Notes: a model not told the origin generated them from the letters alone. 64,000 nt of DNA from Aquatica leii (GCA_035610365.1 CM069435.1:82865389-82929388); one strand, 5' to 3'. Shown: positions 35,775 through 47,635, numbered from the stretch's first letter. Translations and numbers: made by a program.

Positions 35775-37040
35775 ACGAGCATCGTCAAAAACACTAAAAG
35801 AAAAACAAGAGTTAACCGAAGAAGCTACTGATGAATTGCATAATTCATCAGTAATAATTCAAACATTTTTGTTAATAAAAATTTTGAAAAAAAAATTAAC
35901 AAAAGCGCCAAACTAAAATTTAGAATACATGAATTAAAAAACGTTAAACAAATCAAATATGCAAATATAACAAAAATGGTGTAAAACAAATATTAATTAA
36001 AAATGTAGCAAGCAATATAAAAACCAAAACTATAAGAAATTTAAACAAAACAAATAACTTTATAATTTAAATTTATTCAATAAAACACGTGTTAAGATCG
36101 AAAGCAACAAAAAAGACGTTGAAAAGTGTTGTTGCTGATAAAAAATACAATAGACTTAAAAACGTGGCTAGACAGCGTTGATGTAAGCTTATCGTTTTTA
36201 ATTACAAGAAAATAACGGAATACAAACAATATTAAGTTTAACATTTTAAGCTATATAAAAGTAAACAATTGTACACAGATTACACGTTCAATACAAAATG
36301 ACTGTTTAACGTAACATAAATATGATAATAAACTTTAAGAAATACGTTTTTTTTCTCTGAGTTGTTTTAGTTAATTTCAGCTGTAATTTGTTTAACATTC
36401 AAAATATCGAAAATTGGTGTTAAAATTGACTATATAAAATATAAAATACTATTCTGTTATAAAATATTTTTAATAATAAGAAATATATTAAAAAAGTATT
36501 AATTTTATCAAGTTCGTTTTATTTTTTTCTATTATAAATTTTTACACTAAAACTGAAATGTGACGCTTTTAGTTCACGTACGTAGATACTTATAAAAGTT
36601 GTTGAACTTAAACTAAAAGCATACATTTACATTATTCAATTTCTATCTTAGCTACTTATGGCGAAAACGAATCAACAATGTTGGTAATTTTATTTAAGAC
36701 GATAATCTAAAACTTTAAGCGAACAACAATAAGAAAGTAATTGTCTAGCAAAAGAAACCTATAAAATCCGATTAAGCGAGCTAGTCTTTTATATAATTCA
36801 GCTGCACTTTAATTATTTCTCAAAATACAATTCTAATGAATAATGCCTGCAATGAAATTTAATAATTTCTAATTAAAGTTGTCTAAATGAATTATGTTTT
36901 TTCTTTGTAAAAGGATAACATTTACAAATTTTCATATTGTTTTAATTTGGTTTATAGATTTTTAACATTTGCACTGAAGCTTAATTTAAAAATTGACCAG
37001 GAAAAAAACTAAAGTTTATAAATTTGGTAGGTAATACATT
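35775..37040. other. AT-rich stretch, no gene recognised
   Basis: Nothing recognisable apart from A-rich and T-rich tracts. Confidence 0.5.
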
Positions 37041-37044
37041 TTTT

Positions 37045-38357
37045 GAAGTGAAACTTCTTTATCGGCGTTGGAAAAAAATTTACCGTCACATTTTACGCGT
37101 CACGTCACATTTTTTATCGTCACATTTTTCCGTAGCGTAGCGACGTGATAAATAATATATCAATAATAAAGTGATCAACAAAATCAAAGGCTTCATTTTA
37201 ATTCTAATTCCAGTGGATTTTTAACAAAAGTAAGTAATTATATCTATTTTTCTAATACTTGTTAAGGTTAACCTCAGTTTCTGATTGAACGATGACATTT
37301 TAAATTTAATATATTTAAGGTTAACATCAGTTTCTGATTGAACGATGACATTTTAAATTTAATATATTTAAGGTTAACCTCAGTTTCTGTTTGGACGATG
37401 ACAATGATAGTAATAATTCTATTTCAATTAATGAAATGCTGTAATAATCTTAGTAGCAAAAAGTTAAAGTGAAATAATTGTATTATTTGTATTTATGTCT
37501 ATTATAATAAAATCCTTTTGTTTAAAATTTATCTAATTTTAAATTTAAAATATTTAAGGTTAACCTCAGTTTCTGATTGAACGATGACATTTAAAATTTA
37601 ATATATTTAAGGTTAACATCAGTTTCTGATTGAACGATCACATTTTAAATTTAATATATTTAAGGTTAACCGCAGTTTCTGTTTGAACGATGACAATGAT
37701 AGTAATAATTCTATTTCAATTAATGAAATGCTGTAATAATCTTAGTAGCAAAAAGTTAAAGTGAAATAATTGTATTATTTGTATTCATGTCTATTATAAT
37801 AAAATCCTTTTGTTTAAAATTTATCTAATTTTAAATTTAAAATATTTAGGGTTAACCTCAGTTACATATTGTAACTATCGGTCAATGTATATGATTTCAT
37901 TAAAATAGTATTTATTAATTAATAAGACTGCTAATTTAATGAACATCAATTAATTGATATACATGCAACTTTTCAGAAATTGCTTAAATAAAGTTAAATT
38001 AGATAAGGTTTAAACAAAAGGATTTTATTATCATAGACATGAATACAAATAATACAATTATTTCACTTTAACTTTTTGCTACTAAGATTATTACAGCATT
38101 TCATTAATTGTAATAGAATTATTACTATCATTGTCATCGTTATTATATATTTTTGTAATTAATGGCTTATGGTAACTGAAATATGAAATTGAATCTACAA
38201 AAATTAGTTAATTGATTTACAAAAATTTGTATTCATGTCTATGATAATAAAATCCTTTTGTTTAAAATTTATCTAATTTAACTTTATTTAACCAATTTCT
38301 GAAAAGTTGCATGTAGATCATTTTGCGAAAAATAAGGCCATAAAGAAGTTTCACTTC
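37045..38357. mobile_element. Non-autonomous TIR element with internal minisatellite
   Basis: The ends GAAGTGAAACTTCTTTAT (37045-37062) and its inverted copy (38340-38357) form a terminal inverted repeat. The left subterminal region has repeated TCACATTTT and CGTCACG boxes (37083-37150). Inside lie two tandem 292-bp units, an inverted copy of part of that unit, and a further 90-bp inverted pair (37962-38055 and 38227-38316). A TACAT on both flanks is a possible target duplication, but the exact ends are ambiguous. It encodes no protein, and I do not recognise its superfamily. Confidence 0.6.
37264..37866. repeat. Higher-order tandem repeat: 53-bp monomers in a 292-bp unit
   Basis: A 53-bp monomer beginning AAGGTTAACCTCAGTTTCTG starts at 37264, 37317, 37370, then 37556, 37609, 37662, and again partially at 37848. 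The spacing shows two 292-bp units, each with two 53-bp monomers plus a third truncated one that runs into about 135 bp of non-repeat sequence. An inverted copy of that non-repeat sequence lies at about 38020-38140. Confidence 0.92.
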
Positions 38358-38519
38358 TTACATGTGTACACTAGTACACGCCCTAATTTTTTTTATACAA
38401 GTGTAACATACTAAAAAAATATAAAAACTATAATTTTATACTTGGTGTACAACAGTTCTGTATTTATCGTATTGCTAACGGTCTATTTATTATTAGTAAA
38501 TAATAAATTTAAAAATCGT

Positions 38520-39360
38520 ATATAAATAAAACAAAATTTTGTCGATCAACCATTAATGTTGTATTTAGAAATAGTAACATGTTTCGACCTTATTAAATTT
38601 TCTTTTAGGTCATCTTCAGACTGAAAAAAATACTCATTACATAAAAAGAACATTACAAAATATAGTTATATTATAAAATTACCAAATTAACAAACACAGA
38701 ACATTATTTTAAACAAAATTAACATCTTGAAGAGGAAATTGGTTTTACAACATGACAAATGAACGAACAATCTGGTAATACCTAAGTTAAATCTTGTTAA
38801 AAAATTTTATGTATGATCACAAATTGTATAATTTTATTAAACTTTTAAAATACTTTAAGGTAACTATAACTAACTAAATGTTAAATCTGTACACTAGATG
38901 GATTTGTTATCGTGTTTTGGTATGCTAAAATTTACTTGTATTTAAGTTTTAACGGATGTAAATTAATTATATCATTTAATAACGGATCGCTGTCCGAAGA
39001 CGAAATGTAAATAGCTTCTAAAATATCTAGTAAATGTCTATTGTTATTGATAGGATGGATCATTGATGATTCTGAAAAAGTGTGTTTATTACTAACATGT
39101 TCAGCAAAAGTAGATTTTATTGAAAACAAATCGGATTTATACTTGATTGGGTTATTGAGGTATCTGAAATGTTCTTTTAATTTAGTGATTTTTCCTAAAT
39201 AATATTTTTCGCATGAACAAACAAGTTTATATATTCTACTAAGATCCATCTTAGATAAAAAGTCAGTAATGGGAGAGAAACTGCTAAGTAGGTTAACTGT
39301 GTTAGAGAACGTGATAGTAAATTATAAAATTATCAAATCTATCAACGAATTCAAAGTTAG
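38520..39360 (-). mobile_element. Penelope-like element, truncated copy in inverted orientation
   Basis: This is the 3' end of a PLE on the minus strand. It contains the GIY-YIG endonuclease (39249-38932: DLSRIYKLVCSCEKYYLG, then EAIYISSSDSD), its 3' untranslated part and a terminal repeat with a hammerhead-like core. It is clearly the same family as the plus-strand copy next to it. It meets that copy head to head at about 39360, an arrangement often reported for PLE insertions. Confidence 0.87.
38570..38633 (-). ncRNA. Hammerhead-ribozyme-like motif in PLE terminal repeat
   Basis: On the minus strand the order is CAGT, CTGAAGA, T, GACCT stem with a roughly 16-base loop closed by AGGTC, GAAA, CATG, TT, ACT. 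AGT can pair with ACT as helix I. CATG again forms a minimal palindromic helix III. Cleavage would be after GTT, a less favourable triplet than the GTC in the partner copy. Confidence 0.65.
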
Positions 39361-39428
39361 CTTGCTATAATAACATCATCATCCTTATCAACAGTGAAAT
39401 CAAAAAATGGTATTCTAAACTACACATT

Positions 39429-40024
39429 TTGAATTTAAAATTATGGTATTTACACAGCGACATAGCATCAGAATTACAACCGGCCATTTGGGATTCCTTC
39501 GACGATAACACTAGAGGTAAGGTATCGTGTTCTGGTTTTAAGCTTTTTAATAAATTAAAAAACAAATTACTTCATTTAAACCATTTTTCAAAACCAAATT
39601 TGAAATCATTAAAAACTTCCACTTATTTTTTTAAATCGAATGAGTTGAAGGCATCTGTAAACAACAACACTATTTTCAATTTTCATGACAGCATAAAAAA
39701 TTTTACAAATATTTCTTTTAATAAAAATGATATCAATTTTCTCAATAAAGACCTAAAATTTGCCTTTTCAATACCTTATTCCACTAAACACGTCAATAAT
39801 TTCAAAGCCACTCTGGGGAGTTAGTTTCGCACAAATTCCCTAGCACTAACATATCAAACTTAAAAAAAGTACCAAAAAATCTGAATCAATTTTATCAATC
39901 CCACACCGATAAAAATCATGTAAAACTAATTAAAAGTATAAAACAAAAAAATATCCAACAATAATTTATTAATTTCAAAAGCAGATAAAGGTAATTGCAT
40001 AGTGATCCAGAATAGGAATGATTA
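39429..40024 (+). pseudogene. PLE N-terminal region and start of RT
   Basis: The frame 39429-39824 is the N-terminal part of a PLE protein. Its end FNKNDINFLNKDLKFAFSIP resembles the conserved block that precedes RT in PLEs (LN..DI..L.KGLKF). After a change of frame, LLISKADKGNCIVIQNRNDY at about 39968-40025 is the diagnostic SKADKGNxVV motif that opens PLE reverse transcriptase. There the DNA transposon interrupts it. Confidence 0.8.
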
Positions 40025-43000
40025 TTAGCGTGGAGCGAAAAAACAAAATTTCAAAATTTTAATTCTAATAGCGCGCAAAAACTGCGTATTTTATTTTAAA
40101 GCATTTTGCAACCAACAATTTTTTTTTAGATTTTAAAATTGAAATCAGTTATAGATTGCTTTAATGAACCTCAAAACTATACTAAATTAATGGTTACAAC
40201 GCGTAATAATTTTTCTTACATTAAAAATGCACTTTTTGTATTCCTAGGGGCCGTAAAATTTTTATGTAAATTAAAACAAGCGTTCCTGCGCACGCGTCTA
40301 CGGCAAGTTTTAACTTGTCTAAAGATATTTTCAACTGACGCTCGTCCACCCTCCACTAGCTTTGTTTTAGTGTCAGTCAGTACACATGAAAACTTAGAAG
40401 AGTATAGTTGGTACTGCTAAAGCGTGTCCTATTTATTTTGTGTAGTTTTGTGTTCTGTTTATTTAAAAATCGCAAAAGCAGGTCCGTCCGGTTTAAATAC
40501 AAGATGTGCCATGAACTGCCCTGTGTTTGGACGACCGTCGCAATTACCTGAAAATGTTTTGCTAACTTATGAACAAATTATAAAGTTTTGTGAGTGGATT
40601 AGGTTTAATAAAAAAAAAACAGTAAAAAGGAGCCTGTGTTCTCTGAAATTACAGAAGAATTGTCAGTAAAATTAGAGAGAATTTGGAACAAAGCATCTAT
40701 TCCTATAATTTCCCACAACAGAATATTACAGGTTTTGAATTCGTATCACGACAAATATATGAAACAAGAAACCGTTTAAAAATAGACAAAATAGTGAAAC
40801 TTATAAAGCTAAAATCCTGAATTTTAAAGAGGAAGGTAAACTTACACTTTTTGATATAGCATCGTGCAAATGCAAAGTATTTGCAAATTGTACCTGTGAG
40901 AAATCTAAAAAGGTGTCTGTTGATGAGCAAGAATTTCTATTAGATCAAAGAGGGGCAAGAAAAATGGTAATAGGTGCAGTGGATGTAAAGAAAACGAAAG
41001 AACTAACGCAAAGAGAGGAAAGGCAAAACATGGAAGCTACTAGAATTAGTAACTACCGTAACCTTGCAAGTATTAAAGAAGTATCCTGCACTGTTGCTTC
41101 AAAAGATTGACCTTCGAGTTCAGAGTCTAACATCTCTTCTGATAGTGAGTTTGAGTTGCCGGAAATATCACATTCTACGTCTTCCTCAGCCTGTAGGAAT
41201 GTTGAAAGGCAACCGCAAACGCGAATTCAGCTCACCACTTTTGCAAAAACATGCGACTGACATGGCATATCTGATAGATCTGCAACTGCTCTTGCATCAG
41301 CCGTTTTAAATGATATTGGAGTAGTAACACCAGAAGATTCTTCTAAAATTGTCGATAGAAGTAAAGTTAGGAGGGAAAGACAAAAAACTTGTTCCAATCT
41401 CCGGCTGCAAGAACTGAATCTGAATATGATTAAGGTACATGGTATCTACTTTGACGGGCGCAATAATAAAACTCTAACACAAGTAAAAAAAGGTGACAAA
41501 TTTTATCGCCAAACCATTATAGAAGAACATATAACATTCGTGCAAGAACCTGAATGTAAATATATTGGTCATGTTTCTCCAACCTCCGGTACATCACAAC
41601 GTGTAAAAGCAAGTATCGTTCAAATGTTACAAGAAAATGCAATTGATGTTACAAATTTAGAAGCGATTGGTTGTGACGGGACCGTCGTAAACACGGATGT
41701 TAAAGGAGGTGTAATACGACTTTTGGAAGAACACTTTCAAAAACCACTTCAATGGTTTGCGTGTATGTTACACGCAAATGAGCTTCCACTTCGTCATCTT
41801 TTTTATCATGTAGACGGAGATACTACCGGGCCTCGTGGATTTGATGGTCCCATTGGAAAGCAGCTGGAAAAGTGCGACAAACTGCCAGTAGTTCAATTTA
41901 AGCCGATTGAAGGTAATTTAGGCAAAGTTCCCGAAAACATCGTAAAGGATTTTAGTACAGATCAAAATTATTTGTTTGAAATATGCTAAGTATTTACTAG
42001 TGGACATTGTAATACATCCTTTTCAAATCGATATCCAGGAAAACTAGCTCATTCACGGTGGGTCACAACGCAAACCGCATTCTTAGACTTTATATTTCAA
42101 GTGAAATTCCGTTTTCAAGCTTAATGAAACTGACAGAATTTATTATGAATGTTTACGCTCCGATGTGGTTTTTTATAAAATCACAGCCAACATGTAATTA
42201 CGGTGCAAAACACCTTTTGAAGTCCATAAGGTTGTCTCGGTACTTAGAAAAAGACCTAAGAGATATTGTTGATCATGTGATACAACGAAATGGCTTCTTT
42301 GGTCACCATGAAAACTTTATTCTCAGTATGATATCTGATGAAAGAAAACATATACGAGGACTTGGTTTTCATCGTATTTTAAAGACCAGAAGTGTTTTGC
42401 CACGAAAGACCAAAAATGTTAGGGTTTTTAAACTTTCTGCTTTACGTTTTGATGCAAACGAATACTTTAAGTTAATTGACTGGCAAAAATGTGAGATAAC
42501 AGAACATCTAATTTTATCTCGAATTTCCACACAAGATCTGAAGGACTTTATTAATAACCCTGAGTCATCACATAAAATTAATTTTGAAAAAGACCCCTGT
42601 CATACGCAGTGCGTTGAGCGATATGTCAAGCTCGTCATCGGAGCTTCTGCAGCGGTTTGTGGCCCAGATTCTAGGGATGGATTTATAAAAGTGCGAACTG
42701 ATTCAAAAAAAAAACATGCCGTGTTTTAATACAAAATTTGTTATTAAAAAATAATGTACCTTGCCATTTTTTTTATATAACTCGTTTATTTGTTTAAAAT
42801 GTTTACAGTTGTTTGCTGTTTCAGAATCCTATTTTTGTTCAGTATTGTAAAGTGTCAAGATTATAACAAAAATACTGTGCGAACAATATATTTGTAACAA
42901 TTAAAAAATTACGTATTTTTTTAATTTGGGGGGGGGCCAAGGGTGTTGTCATGTAGCTTGCGAAATGTGTTTTTATAAACAAGAAGTACATTTTTAAGCT

Positions 43001-43215
43001 TTTTTAGGGTATTAGATAAATGTTTATTCCATATAAATGAATATTTCTGTACTATAAAAAAATTCAATTTTTCAAGACCGCTGGGGAGGCAGAAAATGTC
43101 GCAACTTACCGAGACTTTACCAAAATTTAAATAAGAGTCATAGGCAACTTTTTTAAGATATTACATTTAGTTATAACTTTTTTAATTTTTTCTCGTATTT
43201 TTCACTCCACGCTAA
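40025..43215 (+). mobile_element. DNA transposon of unassigned superfamily, 8-bp TSD
   Basis: The 3.19-kb element begins TTAGCGTGGAGCGAAAAA and ends as the inverted TTTTTCACTCCACGCTAA (a mismatch or two). Flanks are AATGATTA (40017-40024) and ATTGATTA (43216-43223), an 8-bp duplication with one change. It sits in the RT of a PLE, whose reading frame resumes on the other side. It carries one transposase-like gene. The 8-bp duplication is shared by hAT and P elements, but the protein shows neither the hAT dimerisation motif nor the THAP domain of P. Confidence 0.85.
40430..42729 (+). pseudogene. Putative RNase-H-fold transposase, unassigned family
   Basis: Collinear frames cover an N-terminal part (CPVFGRPSQLPENVLLTYE, then ASIPIISHNRILQVLNSYHD), a Cys-rich segment (IASCKCKVFANCTCEKSKKV, near 40855-40910), DQRGARKMVIGAVDV, a Ser-rich linker, and the core. 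The core holds GIYFDGRNNKTL, IGCDGTVVNTDVKGGVIRL, FACMLHANELPLRHLFYH, TTGPRGFDGPIGKQL, then PGKLAHSRWVTT and NRILRLYIS. The Asp of YFDGR and of CDGT and a later acidic residue are candidate catalytic positions. I recognise this as a protein repeatedly annotated as uncharacterised in arthropod and Hydra genomes. Here it has frame changes near 40770-40830 and 42065-42070, stops near 41109 and 41260, and a stop at 41987-41989, so it is dead but young enough to read through. Confidence 0.72.
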
Positions 43216-44811
43216 ATTGATTATATCAATTTTACTATTTTTAGATTCAGCTGACTTTTAATGCTCATTTAAATCACCTATTTTATTTTTGAATATCACC
43301 ACCATCAATAAATTAAAAAAACACTTTTAAATATTTCAAAATTTCTTATTCTCAGTTAAAAATTGCAAACCCTAAAATTCCAAAACTTTACAGTCTGTCA
43401 AAAATCCGTAAAGAAGACGTTCCCATCAGACCCATTGTCAGTTTCATAAATTCTCTAACATATCTCATTAGTAAATTTCTTTCCAAGTTGTTTAACAATA
43501 GTATCAAATTTATTTCACCACTTGCAATAAAAACAAAATCAACCTAACTCATTAGTGATAAAAATGATTTAACTCTTAAGACAGATTCTACATTAACTTT
43601 AGTATCTTTTGACATCATCAAATTGTTTACTCCTGTTCCTCCATCAGAGGTTTTACCACTAATTGGCGCTTTGCTACATGAAACCCAGATTCAGTCACCT
43701 TAAATATTTTAAATTTAACACCATTTTGCCTCAACAATTTGTTCTTTCAATTTAACCAATTTTTTTTCAACAACTGCAAGGTTTACCTATGGGTTCCTCA
43801 TTTTCACCGATTTTGGCGGAAATTTTCCTATCACATTTAGAATCCTCTGTTATAACAAAAAACACTTTTTTTACTAACCACGTATTACTGTGGAGAAGAT
43901 CCGTAGATGACATTTTCTGCATTGTGAAAGGCTCCGATTCTACAATTAAAAATTTGTTAGCTTTTCTTAACAATATCTATAGTAGAATAAAATTCCTCGT
44001 TGAAGTTCCTAAAGACGGCAAATTACCTTTCTTGGATTTACTTATTTCTCTTGATAATAACAATAAAGTGTTCTATAATATTTACAGAAAACCTACAACA
44101 ACGAAACACTTAATTCCGTATGATTTCAATCATTCGTTGTCTCACAAATTTGCATCTTTTCATCTTTTGTTTAACAGACTACTGAATATACCTTTATCTA
44201 CTAATAAATACAATAAGGAATTTCTGACAATTCTTTCCATAGCTAAACACAACAAACATCCACTACAATTAATCATGAATTTATACCAAAAACTCGTGTT
44301 AAAACACTCTATCAAAAATAACACAGCTTTAAAACTTAAACCTAGTTCTTCTTTTTCATCTTCTTCTAAAAAATATTTCTCAATTTTGTTTATACCTGAA
44401 TTTCAATACATCATCAAAAAATCAAACATTAACAATAAATTTACTACCACGTTCTCTAACACAGTTAACCTACTTAACATTTTTTCTCCAGTTACTGACC
44501 CTTTATCTAAAATGGATCTTAGTAGAATATATAAATTTGTTTGTTCATGTGAAAAATATTATTTAGGAAAAACTACTAGATTATTCGACACTAGATTAAA
44601 AGAACATCTCAGATACCTCAATAACCCACTAAAGTATAATTCCGATTTGTTTTCAATAAAACCTACTTTTGCCGAACATGTCATTAGTAATAAACACACT
44701 TTTTCAGAATCATCAATGATACATCCTATCAATAACAATAGACATTTACAAGATATTTTAGAAGCTATTTACATTTCGTCTTCGGACAACGATCTGTTAT
44801 TAAATGATTAA
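43216..44811 (+). pseudogene. PLE reverse transcriptase and GIY-YIG endonuclease
   Basis: From the right side of the transposon the RT resumes: KIPKLYSLSKIRKEDVPIRP near 43375-43430 (family PRLYGLPKIHK...RPIVS), then LVSFDI, QGLPMGSSFSPILAEIFL across 43789, SVDDIFCIV (the catalytic YVDD-type box, here SVDD) near 43897, KDGKLPFLDLLI and YRKPTTTKHL. It then continues into the endonuclease (RIYKFVCSCEKYYLGKTTRL, DTRLKEH) and EAIYISSSDND. The part from 43789 to 44811 is one open frame of 340 codons. Upstream there are breaks, and the protein start is cut off by the inserted transposon. Reverse transcription is primed at nicks made by the endonuclease. Confidence 0.87.
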
Positions 44812-44855
44812 ATTAATCCGTTAAAACTTAAATACAAGTAAATTTTAGCATACCA

Positions 44856-45860
44856 CCCACATAACACAAAAAGGTCCATTACATATGCAATAAATGTGAT
44901 GTTCATGGATTATGCAGGTATAATGTACATCCACAATAAACATTATGGATCTCATATGGAGTTACAATGGATGTGACATTTCGTCAAATATGACCTCCAC
45001 TGTATATCCACGGTACCTCCATTTCTATTCCAGAAGGTATAGATTATGGAGTTGCAATGGACGTGTTATTTCATCAGATATAAGCTCTATTGCATATCCA
45101 CTGTCCTCCAAATATACTCTTGTATGTAGATTGAAATATTTATTTTAGATATTAGTACTTAGGTTAAAATAAACTTAAAAAAATTATTATATTTACTGTT
45201 TACTTTTTGATTATAATATATATATATAAAAATATAAAAATAATGTCAGTGTCTGTCTTGAAGTTTCTCTAAATTGATCGTTTCCTGAAAAAAATCAAAA
45301 ATGTACAATAACTATTCTAGAAAGCAATTATATAATCACAAAGGGCGCTCACAGTGAAAATAATTCATAAACTTTAATACCTCTGTAGTAGTTTGTATAT
45401 AAATGTTTATATCACTAACGAAAAACGCTAAATCACTAACCTCGCGAACTACCATAATGTGATCACAATGCTTTATGGGTAAGAAATGCCGGCGTTGCCG
45501 ATAATATTCAAATTTCCTATATAATCATGAATTGAAACTTGTCTGTAATGTTAGTGATATAAAGATAGTTATATCAGATGAAAAAATGTTTTTCATCACA
45601 CATTCATAAACTGTTTTCCGAGTCTTCGCAAACCTTTACAGGTCCTTGGTGGGTCTTGTGCTGACGTCTCGTTTCACAATTCTTACTCGGATTATGTGGT
45701 TTAAAAGATCCATGTAAATATATTCTAATGTATATACGTTCATGGATGTGCACGTATGTATATACTGTGGAGCTGTAATGTACATTACTTGATGGATATT
45801 CATCAATGTATGCCGAATGGATAAGTATGTATGTTCATTGTATCTCGTGTGCTATGTGGG
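44856..45860. mobile_element. 1.0-kb MITE with CCCACATA ends
   Basis: The inverted copy of the PLE without the insert lets the borders be read directly. The ends are CCCACATAACACA and TGTGCTATGTGGG, with CA on both sides as the likely duplicated target. Subterminal copies of GGAGTTACAATGGA, GTATATCCAC and related boxes occur near both ends (44950-45120 and 45700-45850). No gene is present; the small frame at 44945-45148 only translates the repeats. The superfamily is unknown. Confidence 0.75.
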
Positions 45861-46149
45861 CAAAACATGATACCAAACCTATCTAGTGTAAGGATTTAAC
45901 ATTCAGTATTATAGTTACCTGAAAGTATTTTAAAAGTTTAATAAAAAATTTTACAATTTGTTATACAAAAATTTTTTTTAAGATTTAACTTAGGCATTAC
46001 CAGTTTGTTCGTTCATTTGTCAAGATGTGAAACCAATTTCCTCTTCAGGGTGTTAATTTTGTTTAAAATATTGTTCTGTGTTCGTTAATTAGGTAATTTT
46101 ATATTATAACTATATTTTGTAATGTTCTTTTTATGTAATGAGTATGTCT

Positions 46150-46208
46150 TTTTAGTCTGAAGATGACCTAAAAGAAAATTTAATAAGGTCGAAACATGTC
46201 ACTATTTC
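46150..46208 (+). ncRNA. Hammerhead-ribozyme-like motif in PLE terminal repeat
   Basis: The order is TAGT, CTGAAGA, T, GACCT-loop-AGGTC, GAAA, CATG, TC, ACTA. TAGT/ACTA form helix I, GACCT/AGGTC helix II, and CATG a minimal palindromic helix III, with the preferred GTC cleavage triplet. This is the best-preserved of the cores in the window. It lies at the 3' end of the PLE, where such ribozymes are known. Confidence 0.72.
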
Positions 46209-46249
46209 TAAATACAACATTAATGGCTGATTGACAAAATTTTTGATTT

Positions 46250-47635
46250 ATTTATTTACAATAAATAACTGCCATGCAAAAGTTTTAAGAAGTGGATCCT
46301 TTTGTTAAGTTGAAGTTTAAAAATGTTTTTAATTTAATTTTATTATGTACAGTTATTTCCTGAAATACGTTTGCTTTGAAAAAGTAATTGTTTTTTTTTA
46401 CATTGCGTTTTCTGCATTTCAATATGTAATTCTTTAAATTACCAAACAGAGTTGATTTATAAAATTTTAAAACATAAATAATTACAGTTAAAAAATTATA
46501 AATTGTAGACTTTTTTTTCTAACTATATACATATAATGTAAACTTTCGTAAAAAAGAATTATAAAGTTACGGTATAATTTGTTTTAATTAGTAGGAGCAG
46601 TAAGTTACAAAGGTTAGTATTACACCATAACAGATGCTCAACAACCTACAGAGTGCTTAGTACACTACCACACATCAACTATAAGCTTGTACACTAATCT
46701 CTACTTCGCCCTATAACCAATAGTGTAATATAATGATTTAACGACTAATATACAACTAAAGCTATATATTTAGATAAAAGTTTTTAAATTGTTATATTTT
46801 TAAAATAAATCCATTTATAATTAAATCACAAAGCACTTTTAAAACAAGTACGAATTAAAAATAATTATTGGTGCATCTTGTATTTTTTTTTAATTAAATA
46901 ATTTATACGTTATACATGTAAGTTTTTTAATTGCAGTTTTAAGATGAAACGTGCAATATTTGTTATTAATTACAATTTCAGTACTAACAAAACTGAATTT
47001 TAATGTAAAAAATAATAAAATTTATATTCATTAAATATTTTTTTTGTGCAATTAAAAATATTTTGCGTATTCTATTATTGACTATTGTTTACAGTACTAA
47101 AGCATTTAGCAACTTTATAGCAATTTCATTTTAATTAAAATTTAATTTTGTTTTACACTAATTACTTATATTTATTAAAAAATTATCAAAATGAGTTATA
47201 AGCAATAAAATAACATAAAATATGTAATTTATTAAAAAACATGTGTGCTTTAAATACAATTTAAACAATTTTGACTTTGGTATAATTTTGTTTAGATTGC
47301 TGTATCGAGATTCTCAGTACTTTTGACATTTATACATCAAACTATATCTGCTATTTTTTTATCATTAATTTATGACTAGATTTTTAAGTATTTGACGTAT
47401 TAAGATTTTTTAATGTTAACCCTTTTATGTATTTTTTTGATTTTGCAGTTTTATTTCCGTTGCTTAGTTTCGTTTTTAAGACCGTTTGAAGCCCTGAACA
47501 ACCGTATCTTCACTACAGTTACCCGGAAAACACAGTCTAACAAGAAAGTAAACTCCTCAAATAAATCTGGCGCCCAAGAACCATATCGTTTCTTAGCTTT
47601 CTATTTCAGTTAAGCCGTCCGTCCCGGAGTGAGCG
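46250..47635. other. AT-rich stretch, no gene recognised
   Basis: Nothing recognisable. The last 200 bases before 47640 could be 3' untranslated sequence of the minus-strand LINE. Confidence 0.45.

Larger units (their letters stand above)
39361..46245 (+). mobile_element. Penelope-like element with two DNA-transposon insertions
   Basis: Without the insertions at 40025-43215 and 44856-45860 the element is about 2.7 kb and contains an N-terminal region, reverse transcriptase, GIY-YIG endonuclease and terminal repeat in PLE order. Comparison with the inverted copy at 38520-39360 shows precisely where the 1-kb MITE entered (after AGCATACCA). The reading frame upstream of the first insert has breaks. 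The part after 43789 is open for 340 codons. Confidence 0.88.

Noticed and set aside
37264-37866. CRISPR-like array or centromeric satellite
   Set aside because: The 53-bp monomers are contiguous without unique spacers, only two 292-bp units exist, and they lie within a transposon-like element of a eukaryotic genome.
44945-45148. 67-codon frame in the CCCACATA element
   Set aside because: It merely translates the subterminal repeat boxes (GGAGTTACAATGGA and relatives) and has no homologue I know.
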